Shown here: positions 7,911-15,203 of the stretch, piece after piece | Layout: every line of letters starts with the position of its first letter | Numbering within the stretch: the stretch's first letter is position 1 | Origin: a virus | IMG/VR virus record: IMGVR_UViG_3300003690_000073 | Location: 1-42,700 of that record | DNA: 42,700 nucleotides | Strand: one strand, 5' to 3' | The notes under the pieces: model-generated | Seen by the model: only the letters and a program-made list of their open reading frames with translations | What the model was told of the DNA's origin: nothing | Databases searched by the model: none | Made by a program: the position numbers and the translations under genes

Positions 7911-9188
7911 CAGCGCGCCCAAAAAGCGACAGATCATAGAAAAACTAAATTTCCAATAAAAGAGGGTAGAACGGTTTACTTTACCACATTCGGTGATATT
8001 CTTGATGTTGCCATCGATATAGCAACTCGTCTAGACGTCAACCCCAAAGAGGTCTATGGAACATATGGCCCGGGCCTTTTTAAAAAACGATTAGGAATAT
8101 TACTTGGACCCTTGATTGATGACTATTTGGACACCGGCGGTATCAAAACAAGAAGAACTTTTAATTTAGCCCACGTGCCTATTTCACTTACATTATTAAT
8201 GGGCTGGTGGATACAAAACGTAGTTTCACATGAAAGAACGACTTATTCATTAAAACAATTTATTAGAGATCTCGTGAAAGATTTAGTCGGTAAAATGCTA
8301 GGAGAATCTTGTATAGAAGGGGCGGGCAATCGCTCTGAAAATATTAAAATTATCAATTTTACCAGTGAAATGCATGAAGGCGTACCGCCTTTTTACCCAA
8401 GAGGGCCATTATTTGGCAAGATCAGTGGATTGACTGGCCTTCCGGAACGCGGCGGCAATTCACGCATGAGAGTCAGCACAACCGAGAACGGAACAATGAT
8501 AATACGCGGTTTGCCCGGCCCGGAGTCAACGAACACGGCTGAGCACGTGACGCCATGGTTTAACAGAAGCCCAGATCCGACTGGCAATATTGCAACCGTC
8601 AGCCCAACAACACCTTTGGAAGATCAATTTAATTACATGTTGATTTATGTTCATAGCTACAATCCCAGAAACCTAGATCCAGCTGATAGAAAAGGCAACA
8701 TCAGAAGAGGGATTTATTATTTAGATTTGGGAAAAATGACGTCTGTCATTCAATCCTGCGCGTTTACAAGAATGGAAGTTCCTTATTGGAGAGAAATGAA
8801 AGTTGCTGGGCAAACGTCGCGCACTGGAGCAACAATGCTTCAAGATGTTTACGATGCCAGGGTTACATTATTTGGCAATAATATATTCAAAGTAGGAAGT
8901 CATGTATTTGTTGACCCGACTAAAGACGGCGCCACGGATTGGTTAGAATGGAAAAGATTAGGAATCGGAGGATTTTTCTTAGTAACTGAAGTGGAACATA
9001 TTCTCTTACATGATGGCGTAACACAAGAAACAAATTTAAAATTACGATACGTTTCTGCCGGTGGTTGTCCCGAGAGGAATCCTAGCAAGATGAAGGGTAT
9101 TGAACTAAGCAACCCAACAAAGAGCCCTAAAGTAAATAAGGCGGCGCATGCACGCCAAGCTGACAAACTTGTGAAGAGGCGCCGATAA
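7911..9188 (+). CDS. Baseplate-region protein, part after the in-frame TAA
   Basis: This frame continues from the previous entry immediately after TAA 7908-7910. Residue-like content is good from the first codons (KFPIKEGRTVYFTTFGDILD, then VNPKEVYGTYGPGLFKKRLG). The first start-type codon is TTG 8112, with no SD, deep inside this well-formed stretch, so independent initiation is unlikely. Downstream are a hydrophobic segment (VPISLTLLMGWWI), a Pro/Gly-rich part and FLVTEVEHILLHDGVTQETNLKLRYV, which resembles the strand-rich ends of baseplate hub proteins. No specific family is recognised. It is followed one base later by the 9190 gene. Confidence 0.65.
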   Translation, partial: QRAQKATDHRKTKFPIKEGRTVYFTTFGDILDVAIDIATRLDVNPKEVYGTYGPGLFKKRLGILLGPLIDDYLDTGGIKTRRTFNLAHVPISLTLLMGWWIQNVVSHERTTYSLKQFIRDLVKDLVGKMLGESCIEGAGNRSENIKIINFTSEMHEGVPPFYPRGPLFGKISGLTGLPERGGNSRMRVSTTENGTMIIRGLPGPESTNTAEHVTPWFNRSPDPTGNIATVSPTTPLEDQFNYMLIYVHSYNPRNLDPADRKGNIRRGIYYLDLGKMTSVIQSCAFTRMEVPYWREMKVAGQTSRTGATMLQDVYDARVTLFGNNIFKVGSHVFVDPTKDGATDWLEWKRLGIGGFFLVTEVEHILLHDGVTQETNLKLRYVSAGGCPERNPSKMKGIELSNPTKSPKVNKAAHARQADKLVKRRR

Positions 9189-9189
9189 C

Positions 9190-10785
9190 ATGGCTTTTGA
9201 AAAAAATATAGAAAAGATCATTGCTTTAGGTAACAACACGCTTCCAGCAAAACAAATATTTCTTCAAAAAAACTTTTATTACGATAAAGTCTATCCAGAT
9301 GGAAAATTACCATGGCTAGAACGCCCAATGGATTTTATTAATGAAAATCCTTTATACGGCAGAGTTGACCTAGAAAAAGACTTTATTTACCCCAAAGTGA
9401 ATCAAATGAGACGAATAAAATCTGGAAAGATTCAAACAGATAATATGTTCGTTTTTGATTTTGTAGCCGCGGCATTTGAAGATCTCCGAGATCATCTTCA
9501 AGCTCAAGCCAACAATGGGCATATTCAGTTAGATGATATTATCGCACCATGTGACCCTAAGAAATCTTTCCTAGGTTTAGAAACACTTCATAAACAATTT
9601 AAAGAACTTCACTGGGCTTATTTTTCATTATTATACTTATCTTTCTCTTCAGATACAGAGTCAATAAGAAAATTTCCCTTAAAAGAACAAATTAGTAATT
9701 TTTCTCAATTCATAAAATATTATATGGAATTTTTAAAAACGACCGCACCAGAGTTTCCAATTACATTGAGCGGCGTGCTAAATACTACTCAGACGTCACC
9801 ACTTTTGACTGGCTTATGTATTGAAATTCACGATGAAGCTTATGATGACGATAGCGCAAAACAAGAACTTATTGACAGTCCCAATTATAATTTCTTTAAA
9901 TGTGCGGTCAGAAATCATGGTTTTATGTTGGACAGAAATGTTCCGTGGAGATTGGTGGCAGATGTCACTTCATATAAAATGAGAGAATATATGCGCATCG
10001 CCCATGAAAAGCCTCAAATTGAAGAAGAGCAAGATAAAGTCTTAAAAGAAAGATTAGCACTGCTCCAGAGCATGACACCAGAAGATGTTACGATGGAAGA
10101 TATTATTAGTCTTGACATAGTTGACACGTTAGCAGAATGGGATCAAGCTAAAATTTTAAATTTTCAAACAATAACTATGGAAAAACTACAAGAAGTAAAA
10201 AAAACAATCGCAGATAACAATGTTGTAAATTGGGAAAAAGTTCAATTAAGAGATGCTGTAGACCCTCAAGTATCTGAAACCGGAGTGCTAAGTTGTGATG
10301 GCAACATCTGTTCAACAAGAATTATGACGTCAGACTTCTTCTTTAAACAATATTACAATAAAGCTTATTTAGAAGATGTTTGGGGGCTGCGACAAATGCT
10401 GTGGCAATTTTGGACCAGTTGGGTTGAAAATCATCCTTATACTAAAAAAGTGCGCACAGTCGGTTGCGTAGAAAGTGGATTTAAAACCAGAGTAGTCGAG
10501 GAAAAAGAAGTACAGCACATTAAATGGGAGATCTATTTGAAAGAATATGGCGAGCTTTTCTGGTTAAAATTTTATTTTGATGTCAAAACGCTCGAAAATA
10601 AAATAAAATGGAGCCACGTTGAGCGCAAAAGAAAAATGAAAAAAATTAATTTTTTACATAAAGCGTTTGACTTTTATCGTGTCATAGGCTATATTAATAA
10701 AGTGACAAAAGATGAAATGCTCGAAGCACAAGATATATACGTCTCCCAGCCAGAATTAGAAGAATCGATTCTAGACTGGCCCTAA
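9190..10785 (+). CDS. Large unassigned protein at the end of the baseplate cluster
   Basis: This 531-residue protein starts at ATG 9190, one base after the previous stop, with AGAGG upstream. It has long helical stretches, a QFSQFIKYYMEFLKT region, a cysteine group late in the protein (VLSCDGNICSTR at about 370, TVGCVES at about 427) and a basic strip KWSHVERKRKMKK. There are no membrane segments or known catalytic motifs. It is the last gene of the tail/baseplate run before the replication genes, so it is probably a virion or tail assembly protein. I infer this only from position. Confidence 0.7.
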   Translation: MAFEKNIEKIIALGNNTLPAKQIFLQKNFYYDKVYPDGKLPWLERPMDFINENPLYGRVDLEKDFIYPKVNQMRRIKSGKIQTDNMFVFDFVAAAFEDLRDHLQAQANNGHIQLDDIIAPCDPKKSFLGLETLHKQFKELHWAYFSLLYLSFSSDTESIRKFPLKEQISNFSQFIKYYMEFLKTTAPEFPITLSGVLNTTQTSPLLTGLCIEIHDEAYDDDSAKQELIDSPNYNFFKCAVRNHGFMLDRNVPWRLVADVTSYKMREYMRIAHEKPQIEEEQDKVLKERLALLQSMTPEDVTMEDIISLDIVDTLAEWDQAKILNFQTITMEKLQEVKKTIADNNVVNWEKVQLRDAVDPQVSETGVLSCDGNICSTRIMTSDFFFKQYYNKAYLEDVWGLRQMLWQFWTSWVENHPYTKKVRTVGCVESGFKTRVVEEKEVQHIKWEIYLKEYGELFWLKFYFDVKTLENKIKWSHVERKRKMKKINFLHKAFDFYRVIGYINKVTKDEMLEAQDIYVSQPELEESILDWP

Positions 10786-10794
10786 AGGTTCATT

Positions 10795-11541
10795 TTGCTT
10801 TTTCAAACATTCGACGATAAAGAAAATTGTGTTGCTTTATATGCAAAAGGAAAGCTTTATTTTAATGAGCCGCCACCAAAATTAACTAAAACTTGGTCAC
10901 ATTCAGAATTTTTGGCAGATAAAAAAATCGATTATGCACAGCTTTATTGCCGGGGCCAATCGCTTGATAAAGTTTGTCCGGATTATTTAAGAGAAGATTG
11001 GGATGAAGTAAATAACAAATTAAAAGCTTTTTATAGGGCAATCTTAGAGGCGAAATTAGATCTTAATGAGCATTGTTTTTATGAGATGACCTCTCAAAAA
11101 TTTCTAATTGATTACGGAGAAATTAAGAATAAAATTTGTAACCATGTTTTTAAGACCCACGAAAGACCACAAGATTATGATTATTTATCAGACTTAGCAA
11201 GAGTTTTGATCGAGACCAAGAATAAAAAATTAAACATAGATACAACACAATTGAGTGAAGATCTTTATAGATTCAAAACTAGACGATTTGTAAAGAAAAT
11301 TAAAAAAACTCAACCATACATAAAATACGATTCGTTTAAAACAAAAACTGGTCGACTAGCTACGTACACAAATTCATTTCCTATTTTAACAATGGATAAA
11401 TCTTATCGTAAAATTCTTAAGCCTAACAACGAATGGTTTTTAGAGTTTGACTATAATGCCGCAGAACTCCGTGTATTACTTGGATTGTTGGGTCGGCACA
11501 CGGGAAAAAGCAAAGAAAAGAATATTTGCTTGGTTGTATAA
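10795..11541 (+). pseudogene. Family A DNA polymerase, N-terminal part (frame broken)
   Basis: The start is TTG 10795, with AAGG 8 bases upstream. Residues 182-200 (KTKTGRLATYTNSFPILTM) match the family A 'RTGRLSS..PNLQ' motif, and residues 218-226 (FDYNAAELR) are motif A, carrying the catalytic Asp. There is no proofreading exonuclease domain. After VLLGLLG the frame runs 15 unrelated codons to TAA 11541, while motif B continues in another frame at about 11491. The segment that normally follows motif A (about 20 residues ending in the D-I-H block) is missing. As written, the enzyme cannot be made as one active chain. Confidence 0.75.
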
Positions 11542-11926
11542 CCCAGAATCGCAAGATCGTCTTTCGAACAAAGCATATGATCGAGAAGAAATTTTAACAA
11601 AATATTGGGATGGAACTCATGTGAAAACATGTTTTGATAGGAAAATTGAAGCAGATAAACACCATGCTTTAAATTATGTTATTCAATCGACTGCAGCAGA
11701 TTTGTTTCTTAGACAAATGATTAAAATTTGGAAACTGCTTAGAGGCAGAAAATCTTATGTTGCATTTTGCTTACACGATTCGCTTATAATTGATTTCTCT
11801 GAAGAGGATCAGTTTTTGTTAAATGAGCTAAAAGAAAATTTTGAAAATACACAATTTGGTAAATTTAAAGTCAATAGCTCCGCTGGAAAAAGTTATGGCG
11901 AGATGCAAAGATTAAATGTATATTAG
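11447..11926 (+). pseudogene. Family A DNA polymerase, C-terminal part (frame broken)
   Basis: This is the continuation of the polymerase in the +1 frame. The family content starts at REKAKKRIFAWLYNP (motif B region, finger helix with conserved R and K) and goes on through KHHALNYVIQSTAADLFLRQM and the motif C equivalent FCLHDSLIIDF (HD with the second catalytic Asp) to GKSYGEM. The nominal ATG 11447 lies inside the other frame over motif A and has no SD, so it is not a likely true start. Joined across the break, the two parts would give about 375 residues, short for a polymerase. The phage also carries an intact DnaE (26777-30208), which may explain tolerance of damage. Confidence 0.75.
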
Positions 11927-11950
11927 CTAATTATAATAAAAGAGGCAAAA

Positions 11951-12802
11951 ATGAAAACAATAATTGGCTTAGGTCAAGCTGGTTGCAATATCGCAGAAAA
12001 ATTTAAAAAATATCCTCAGTATAAAGTTTGTAAAATAGATGTTGGCTTGGAAGAAGAAGCTGACTCATACGCAATGAAGTATCAAATAAGCCCAGAGCTT
12101 TATGAATTTAAATGTCCAAGTTTAAAAACTTTTTTGAAGGAGGTGAGTAATAATATATTATTTATTACAAGCTCTGGAAATATATCAGGTGCTTCATTGC
12201 GTATTCTAAAACAATTAAAAGACAAAGCTGATAATATCAAGGTTTTATATATTAAACCTGATTTGAGCCTATTGGTTGAAACAAAAAAACTACAAGAAAA
12301 TTTAGTTTTTCGTGTACTTCAAGAATATGCCCGATCAGGAGTTTTTGAAAGATTATATATTATTGATAACTTAAAAGTAGCTAGTATTGTCGGAGATATT
12401 CCTGTTAGGGAATATTTTAATCATTTAAATGAAGTCATTGTTTCCACAATGCACATGATTAATGTATTTGATAATTCCAAGTCTGTAATGGATAATTTCT
12501 TCCCTGCGACCGAAACTGCAAGAATATTTACTTTTGGTCTGATAGATCTAAAAGAGGAAGAAGAAAAAATGTTTTTCAATTTTGATATGCCGCGAGAAAA
12601 AAAGTATTATTATGCATATCCAGAGAAAATCATTGAGACAGACGGAACTCTAATGAAAAAAATTAAAAAATATATTAAAAAGAATACAGAACATGATAAG
12701 ATAAAGATTGGCTATGGGATATTCTCAACGGACTATGAACAGCCCTACGCTTATTGCGTATCCAGTAGCACCCTTGTTCAAGAAAATGAAAAAAATACTT
12801 GA
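11951..12802 (+). CDS. Divergent tubulin/FtsZ-like protein
   Basis: The 283-residue protein begins MKTIIGLGQAGCNIAEKF, the N-terminal nucleotide-binding loop of the tubulin/FtsZ superfamily ('GlGqaGcni'). Residues 72-85 (ITSSGNISGASLRIL) occupy the place of the tubulin signature GGGTGSG, but the glycines are mostly replaced. FtsZ, TubZ and phage PhuZ form GTP-dependent filaments; whether this one polymerises is unknown. The C-terminal third (IGYGIFSTDYEQPYAYCVSSST) looks like a terminal sheet, with no long unstructured tail. It sits between polymerase and SSB genes, with AGAGG 8 bases before the ATG. The superfamily call rests on the first 90 residues. Confidence 0.6.
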   Translation: MKTIIGLGQAGCNIAEKFKKYPQYKVCKIDVGLEEEADSYAMKYQISPELYEFKCPSLKTFLKEVSNNILFITSSGNISGASLRILKQLKDKADNIKVLYIKPDLSLLVETKKLQENLVFRVLQEYARSGVFERLYIIDNLKVASIVGDIPVREYFNHLNEVIVSTMHMINVFDNSKSVMDNFFPATETARIFTFGLIDLKEEEEKMFFNFDMPREKKYYYAYPEKIIETDGTLMKKIKKYIKKNTEHDKIKIGYGIFSTDYEQPYAYCVSSSTLVQENEKNT

Positions 12803-12827
12803 CAAAAAAGTAAAATTTAAATATACT
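12799..12827 (+). promoter_or_regulatory. Sigma-70 promoter of the SSB gene
   Basis: TTGACA (12799-12804), a 17-base spacer and TATACT (12822-12827). The -35 box overlaps the last codons of the tubulin-like gene. It would start a leader of about 45 bases containing a hairpin. Confidence 0.85.
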
Positions 12828-12835
12828 AATAACAG

Positions 12836-12859
12836 CAAAATGAGAGAGTTATCATTTTG
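12836..12859 (+). promoter_or_regulatory. Leader hairpin of the SSB mRNA
   Basis: CAAAATGA pairs perfectly with TCATTTTG around an 8-base loop. It lies between the promoter and the AAGGAG SD (12869-12874). T4 gene 32 is autoregulated through a leader structure, so a similar operator role is possible but inferred. Confidence 0.6.
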
Positions 12860-12882
12860 GCTTTAACTAAGGAGAAAATAAA

Positions 12883-13077
12883 ATGTCAATCGACATAAAA
12901 AAAATGAAAGATAGACTTGTCACTCTTAAAAATAACGGCAAAACCGGAGCCCAAACCTATTTTTGGCGACCCCCGGACGGAGAATCAACAATTCGGATCT
13001 GGCGAAGACTGCCCTTTGGATTCTTTTGTCCGCAACCTTTGGAAAGAGGGCACGGAAGAAAGCAAACGAATGGCTAA
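12883..13077 (+). pseudogene. Single-stranded DNA-binding protein, N-terminal fragment
   Basis: The strong start (AAGGAG, ATG 12883) encodes MSIDIKKMKDRLVTLKNNGK and then TYFWRPPDGESTIRI, the N-terminus of the gp32-like SSB of marine phages. After residue 39 (about 12999) the frame leaves the family and ends at TGA 13077 after 25 unrelated residues. The rest of the protein continues in the +1 frame from about 12998. The first OB-fold strands and the zinc-binding part usually found between 'TIRI' and 'G.DCP' are missing, about 30 residues. The gene has its own promoter, leader hairpin and terminator. Confidence 0.7.
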
Positions 13078-13558
13078 AAAGTTGAATGCTCGCCAGCGTT
13101 TTTTCACTCCAGTTGTTGTACGCGGCGAAGAAGATCGCGGCGTGCGTGTCTGGGGTTTTGGAAAACAAGTGTATGAAACGCTTTTGAATTTGGTTCTGAA
13201 TCCAGAATATGGCGACATTACCGACCCTGAAGCTGGCACTGATTTGGTTATCAATTATGGAAAACCCGCTGGAGCTTCATTTCCAGTGACAAATATCACC
13301 CCCCGCCGACAAAATTCTCTACTTTGTCCAGAAAGCCCTGAAAAGTGTCGCGAACTCCTGGAAACTATTCCGGATTTCGATGAACTTTTTGAAGGAAGTC
13401 GGAAGACTTTTTCGGAAATTCAAACGATGCTAGATCAATTTCTTTTGGGAGAATCAGACTCAGAAGGAGCTTCATCTGAAACTACTAAGTATAATGATAA
13501 CAACAATGAAAAATCAAACTCTGTTGACCAAGCATTTGCAGATCTTTTAGGTAGTTAA
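12998..13558 (+). pseudogene. Single-stranded DNA-binding protein, C-terminal fragment
   Basis: In the +1 frame the text reads SGEDCPLDSFVRNLW, then AKKLNARQRFFTPVVVRGEE, VRVWGFGKQVYETLL and NPEYGDITDPEAGTDL. This is the core and second half of the phage gp32-like SSB that coats single-stranded DNA during replication and recombination. The end is acidic with an Asp/Asn/Ser-rich linker and a conserved tip VDQAFADLLGS, which in this family recruits partner proteins. There is no start codon with an SD in this frame, so it depends on the upstream fragment. Because an SSB is normally essential, the break is either a sequence error or unusual biology. Confidence 0.75.
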
Positions 13559-13564
13559 TTTGTA

Positions 13565-13591
13565 GGGGGGCGAAAGCCCCCCTTTTTTTTT
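13565..13591 (+). terminator. Rho-independent terminator after SSB
   Basis: GGGGGGC pairs with GCCCCCC around a GAAA tetraloop, followed by nine T bases. It is a very strong stem and separates the SSB unit from uvsX. Confidence 0.95.
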
Positions 13592-13593
13592 AC

Positions 13594-13622
13594 TTGACAA
13601 ACTAGGAGGAAAAATCTATAAT
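13594..13622 (+). promoter_or_regulatory. Consensus sigma-70 promoter of uvsX
   Basis: TTGACA (13594-13599), 17 bases and TATAAT (13617-13622) form a perfect consensus. It starts three bases after the SSB terminator, so uvsX has strong independent early-type transcription by host polymerase. Confidence 0.93.
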
Positions 13623-13646
13623 GATTTGTAAGATAATTTTTTTAAT

Positions 13647-13674
13647 AAATGTACTCGTCATTCAGTGTACATTT
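13647..13674 (+). promoter_or_regulatory. Hairpin in the uvsX leader
   Basis: AAATGTAC pairs with GTACATTT around a 12-base loop and ends 14 bases before the uvsX ATG, just upstream of AGGA. It may stabilise the mRNA or control translation; the role is unknown. Confidence 0.5.
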
Positions 13675-13688
13675 TAATAGGATAAACA

Positions 13689-14807
13689 ATGGCTAAAATA
13701 AAGACAACAAAGATCGGAAAACTTTCAAGCGCAGACATGCGCAAAATTCTTAACAAAAAAGCTGGTATGAATGTTGCGCATAACTTAAACGAAGACAGCC
13801 CAACAATTGTAAAAGACTGGATTCCAACCGGATCTCGCTGGCTCGATTCTATTACTTGTAGAGGAAAACTAGCAGGAATTCCAGTTGGAAAAATTGTGGA
13901 GATTGCTGGATTAGAATCAACAGGTAAATCATATATGGCTGCACAAATTGCTGCCAACGCTCAAAAGAAAGGCATTGATGTAATTTACTTTGATTCTGAA
14001 TCTGCAATTGATCCCGGCTTTTTAGAGAAGACCGGATGTGATGTAGAGAATATTATTTATGTGCAAGCCAGTTCAGTAGAATATGTACTTGGAGCAATCG
14101 AAGAGTTGCTTGGCAATAATGAAAACCGAATGCTTTTCATTTGGGATTCTTTAGCGCTCACGCCTTCAGTTTCAGATATTGAAGGAGATTTCAACCCTCA
14201 ATCATCGATGGCGGTAAAACCGCGCATTCTTTCAAAAGGAATGTCAAAGTTGACTGTGCCTATTGCAAATAGTCAATCTACGCTATTAGTTTTAAATCAA
14301 CTTAAAACAAACATAACAAGCAATATTGCTGAAGCTTTGACTACGCCATATTTTACTCCTGGCGGAAAAGCAATGATATACGCATATTCATTACGCGTTT
14401 GGCTTACCGGCCGCAAAGCAAAGAATTCTTTTATCTATGATAACAAAGGATTTAGAATTGGTTCAGAAGTAAAAGTTAAGCTTGAGAAATCTAGATTCGG
14501 TACACAAGGACGAAATTGTAATTTTAAGATTTTGTGGGGCGATGAAGTTGGAGTTCAAGACGAGGAAAGTTGGCTAGAGGCAATTAAAGGTTCAGAGAAC
14601 TTAAAACAATCTGGCGCATGGTTTGAATTGTGTTATAATGACGGAACTAGTGAAAAATTTCAGGCAGCAAAATGGGTTGAAAAGCTTCAAGACGAAAAGT
14701 TTAGAAATCGCGCTCTAGAGGTTATGGACGAAGAGATTATTCGTAAATTTGACGATAGAACAGGAAATGCTGCAGATTACTACGAAAAAGAAGAAGAATC
14801 AACCTAA
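13689..14807 (+). CDS. uvsX: UvsX/RecA-like recombinase
   Basis: This 372-residue strand-exchange ATPase forms filaments on single-stranded DNA for recombination-dependent replication and repair. The Walker A motif GLESTGKS is at residues 74-81 and the Walker B-like MLFIWDS at about 148-154. LNQLK and GGKAMIYAYSLRVWL follow, as in the L2/core region of RecA. The C-terminus is acidic (YYEKEEEST), normal for RecA proteins. It has its own consensus promoter and a hairpin leader, and works with the adjacent SSB. The frame is intact, in contrast to the SSB and polymerase genes upstream. Confidence 0.92.
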   Translation: MAKIKTTKIGKLSSADMRKILNKKAGMNVAHNLNEDSPTIVKDWIPTGSRWLDSITCRGKLAGIPVGKIVEIAGLESTGKSYMAAQIAANAQKKGIDVIYFDSESAIDPGFLEKTGCDVENIIYVQASSVEYVLGAIEELLGNNENRMLFIWDSLALTPSVSDIEGDFNPQSSMAVKPRILSKGMSKLTVPIANSQSTLLVLNQLKTNITSNIAEALTTPYFTPGGKAMIYAYSLRVWLTGRKAKNSFIYDNKGFRIGSEVKVKLEKSRFGTQGRNCNFKILWGDEVGVQDEESWLEAIKGSENLKQSGAWFELCYNDGTSEKFQAAKWVEKLQDEKFRNRALEVMDEEIIRKFDDRTGNAADYYEKEEEST

Positions 14808-14830
14808 AAGTACTATTTACTACAGTACTT
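14808..14830 (+). promoter_or_regulatory. Late-type motif within a perfect hairpin
   Basis: The motif AGTACTATTTACTA (14809-14822) is followed by AGTACTT, so AAGTACT/AGTACTT form a 7-bp stem. An AAAGGAG SD follows directly and ATG 14847 lies 38 bases after the motif. Candidate late promoter. Confidence 0.55.
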
Positions 14831-14846
14831 AAAGGAGTGTTTTTTC

Positions 14847-14984
14847 ATGAAACTTACCAGACCAATACTTGAACAATTAATTAAAGAAGAACTAGAAGCT
14901 GTTTTCGTAGAAACGCTTACTAAAGCAGAGAAAAAGAAAAAAGCCAAACTCGAAGATGAACTTGGCGATCTTGAGCACAAGTGA
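14847..14984 (+). CDS. Small basic/acidic protein with amphipathic N-terminus
   Basis: A 45-residue protein with a strong SD (AAAGGAG). It begins MKLTRPILEQLIKEELEAVF, an amphipathic helix of the 'L..LI.EEL' kind that recurs at the ends of other proteins here, then a Lys-rich and an acidic segment. It ends at TGA 14982, followed at once by ATG 14985 in the same frame, so it could be the first part of a longer protein or a coupled pair. In T4, short N-terminal helices of this type target internal proteins to the prohead; that role here is inferred. The gene is too small to assign by homology. Confidence 0.65.
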   Translation: MKLTRPILEQLIKEELEAVFVETLTKAEKKKKAKLEDELGDLEHK

Positions 14985-15203
14985 ATGAAAGAAGGAAAGC
15001 TGAGTTCGGCTTTGGTAAAAAGATTTCAATTAAAAGAATCGATTGGCAAAGTATTGTGGCACTCATTAGATGAAAATGGCTACATTGGTGAATACGATAT
15101 GCAATTTGGAGATGTAGTTCTCGAAGGAATACTTCCCGAAGATGTTAAAGCCACAAAAAAGAAAGTGCACGAACACCAAGTGCAAGAAAGGGAAGAAGAT
15201 TAA
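14985..15203 (+). CDS. Small unknown protein
   Basis: A 72-residue frame starting at ATG 14985, directly after the previous stop and in the same reading frame. The content is MKEGKLSSALVKRFQLKESIGKVLWHSLDENGYIGEYDMQFGD, a strand-rich middle, then a charged tail (HEHQVQEREED). I do not recognise the family. The weak GAAGGAAAG-like purine stretch is downstream, not upstream, of the ATG, so translation probably depends on coupling to the 14847 gene. Its stop overlaps the ATG of the next gene. Confidence 0.55.
   Translation: MKEGKLSSALVKRFQLKESIGKVLWHSLDENGYIGEYDMQFGDVVLEGILPEDVKATKKKVHEHQVQEREED

Noticed and set aside
13621-13677. 18-codon leader peptide frame (MICKIIFLINVLVIQCTF) with AGGAGG upstream before uvsX
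   Set aside because: Its ATG overlaps the TATAAT box of the uvsX promoter, so the transcript starts after the ATG and the frame cannot be translated from it; an upstream terminator blocks other messages.
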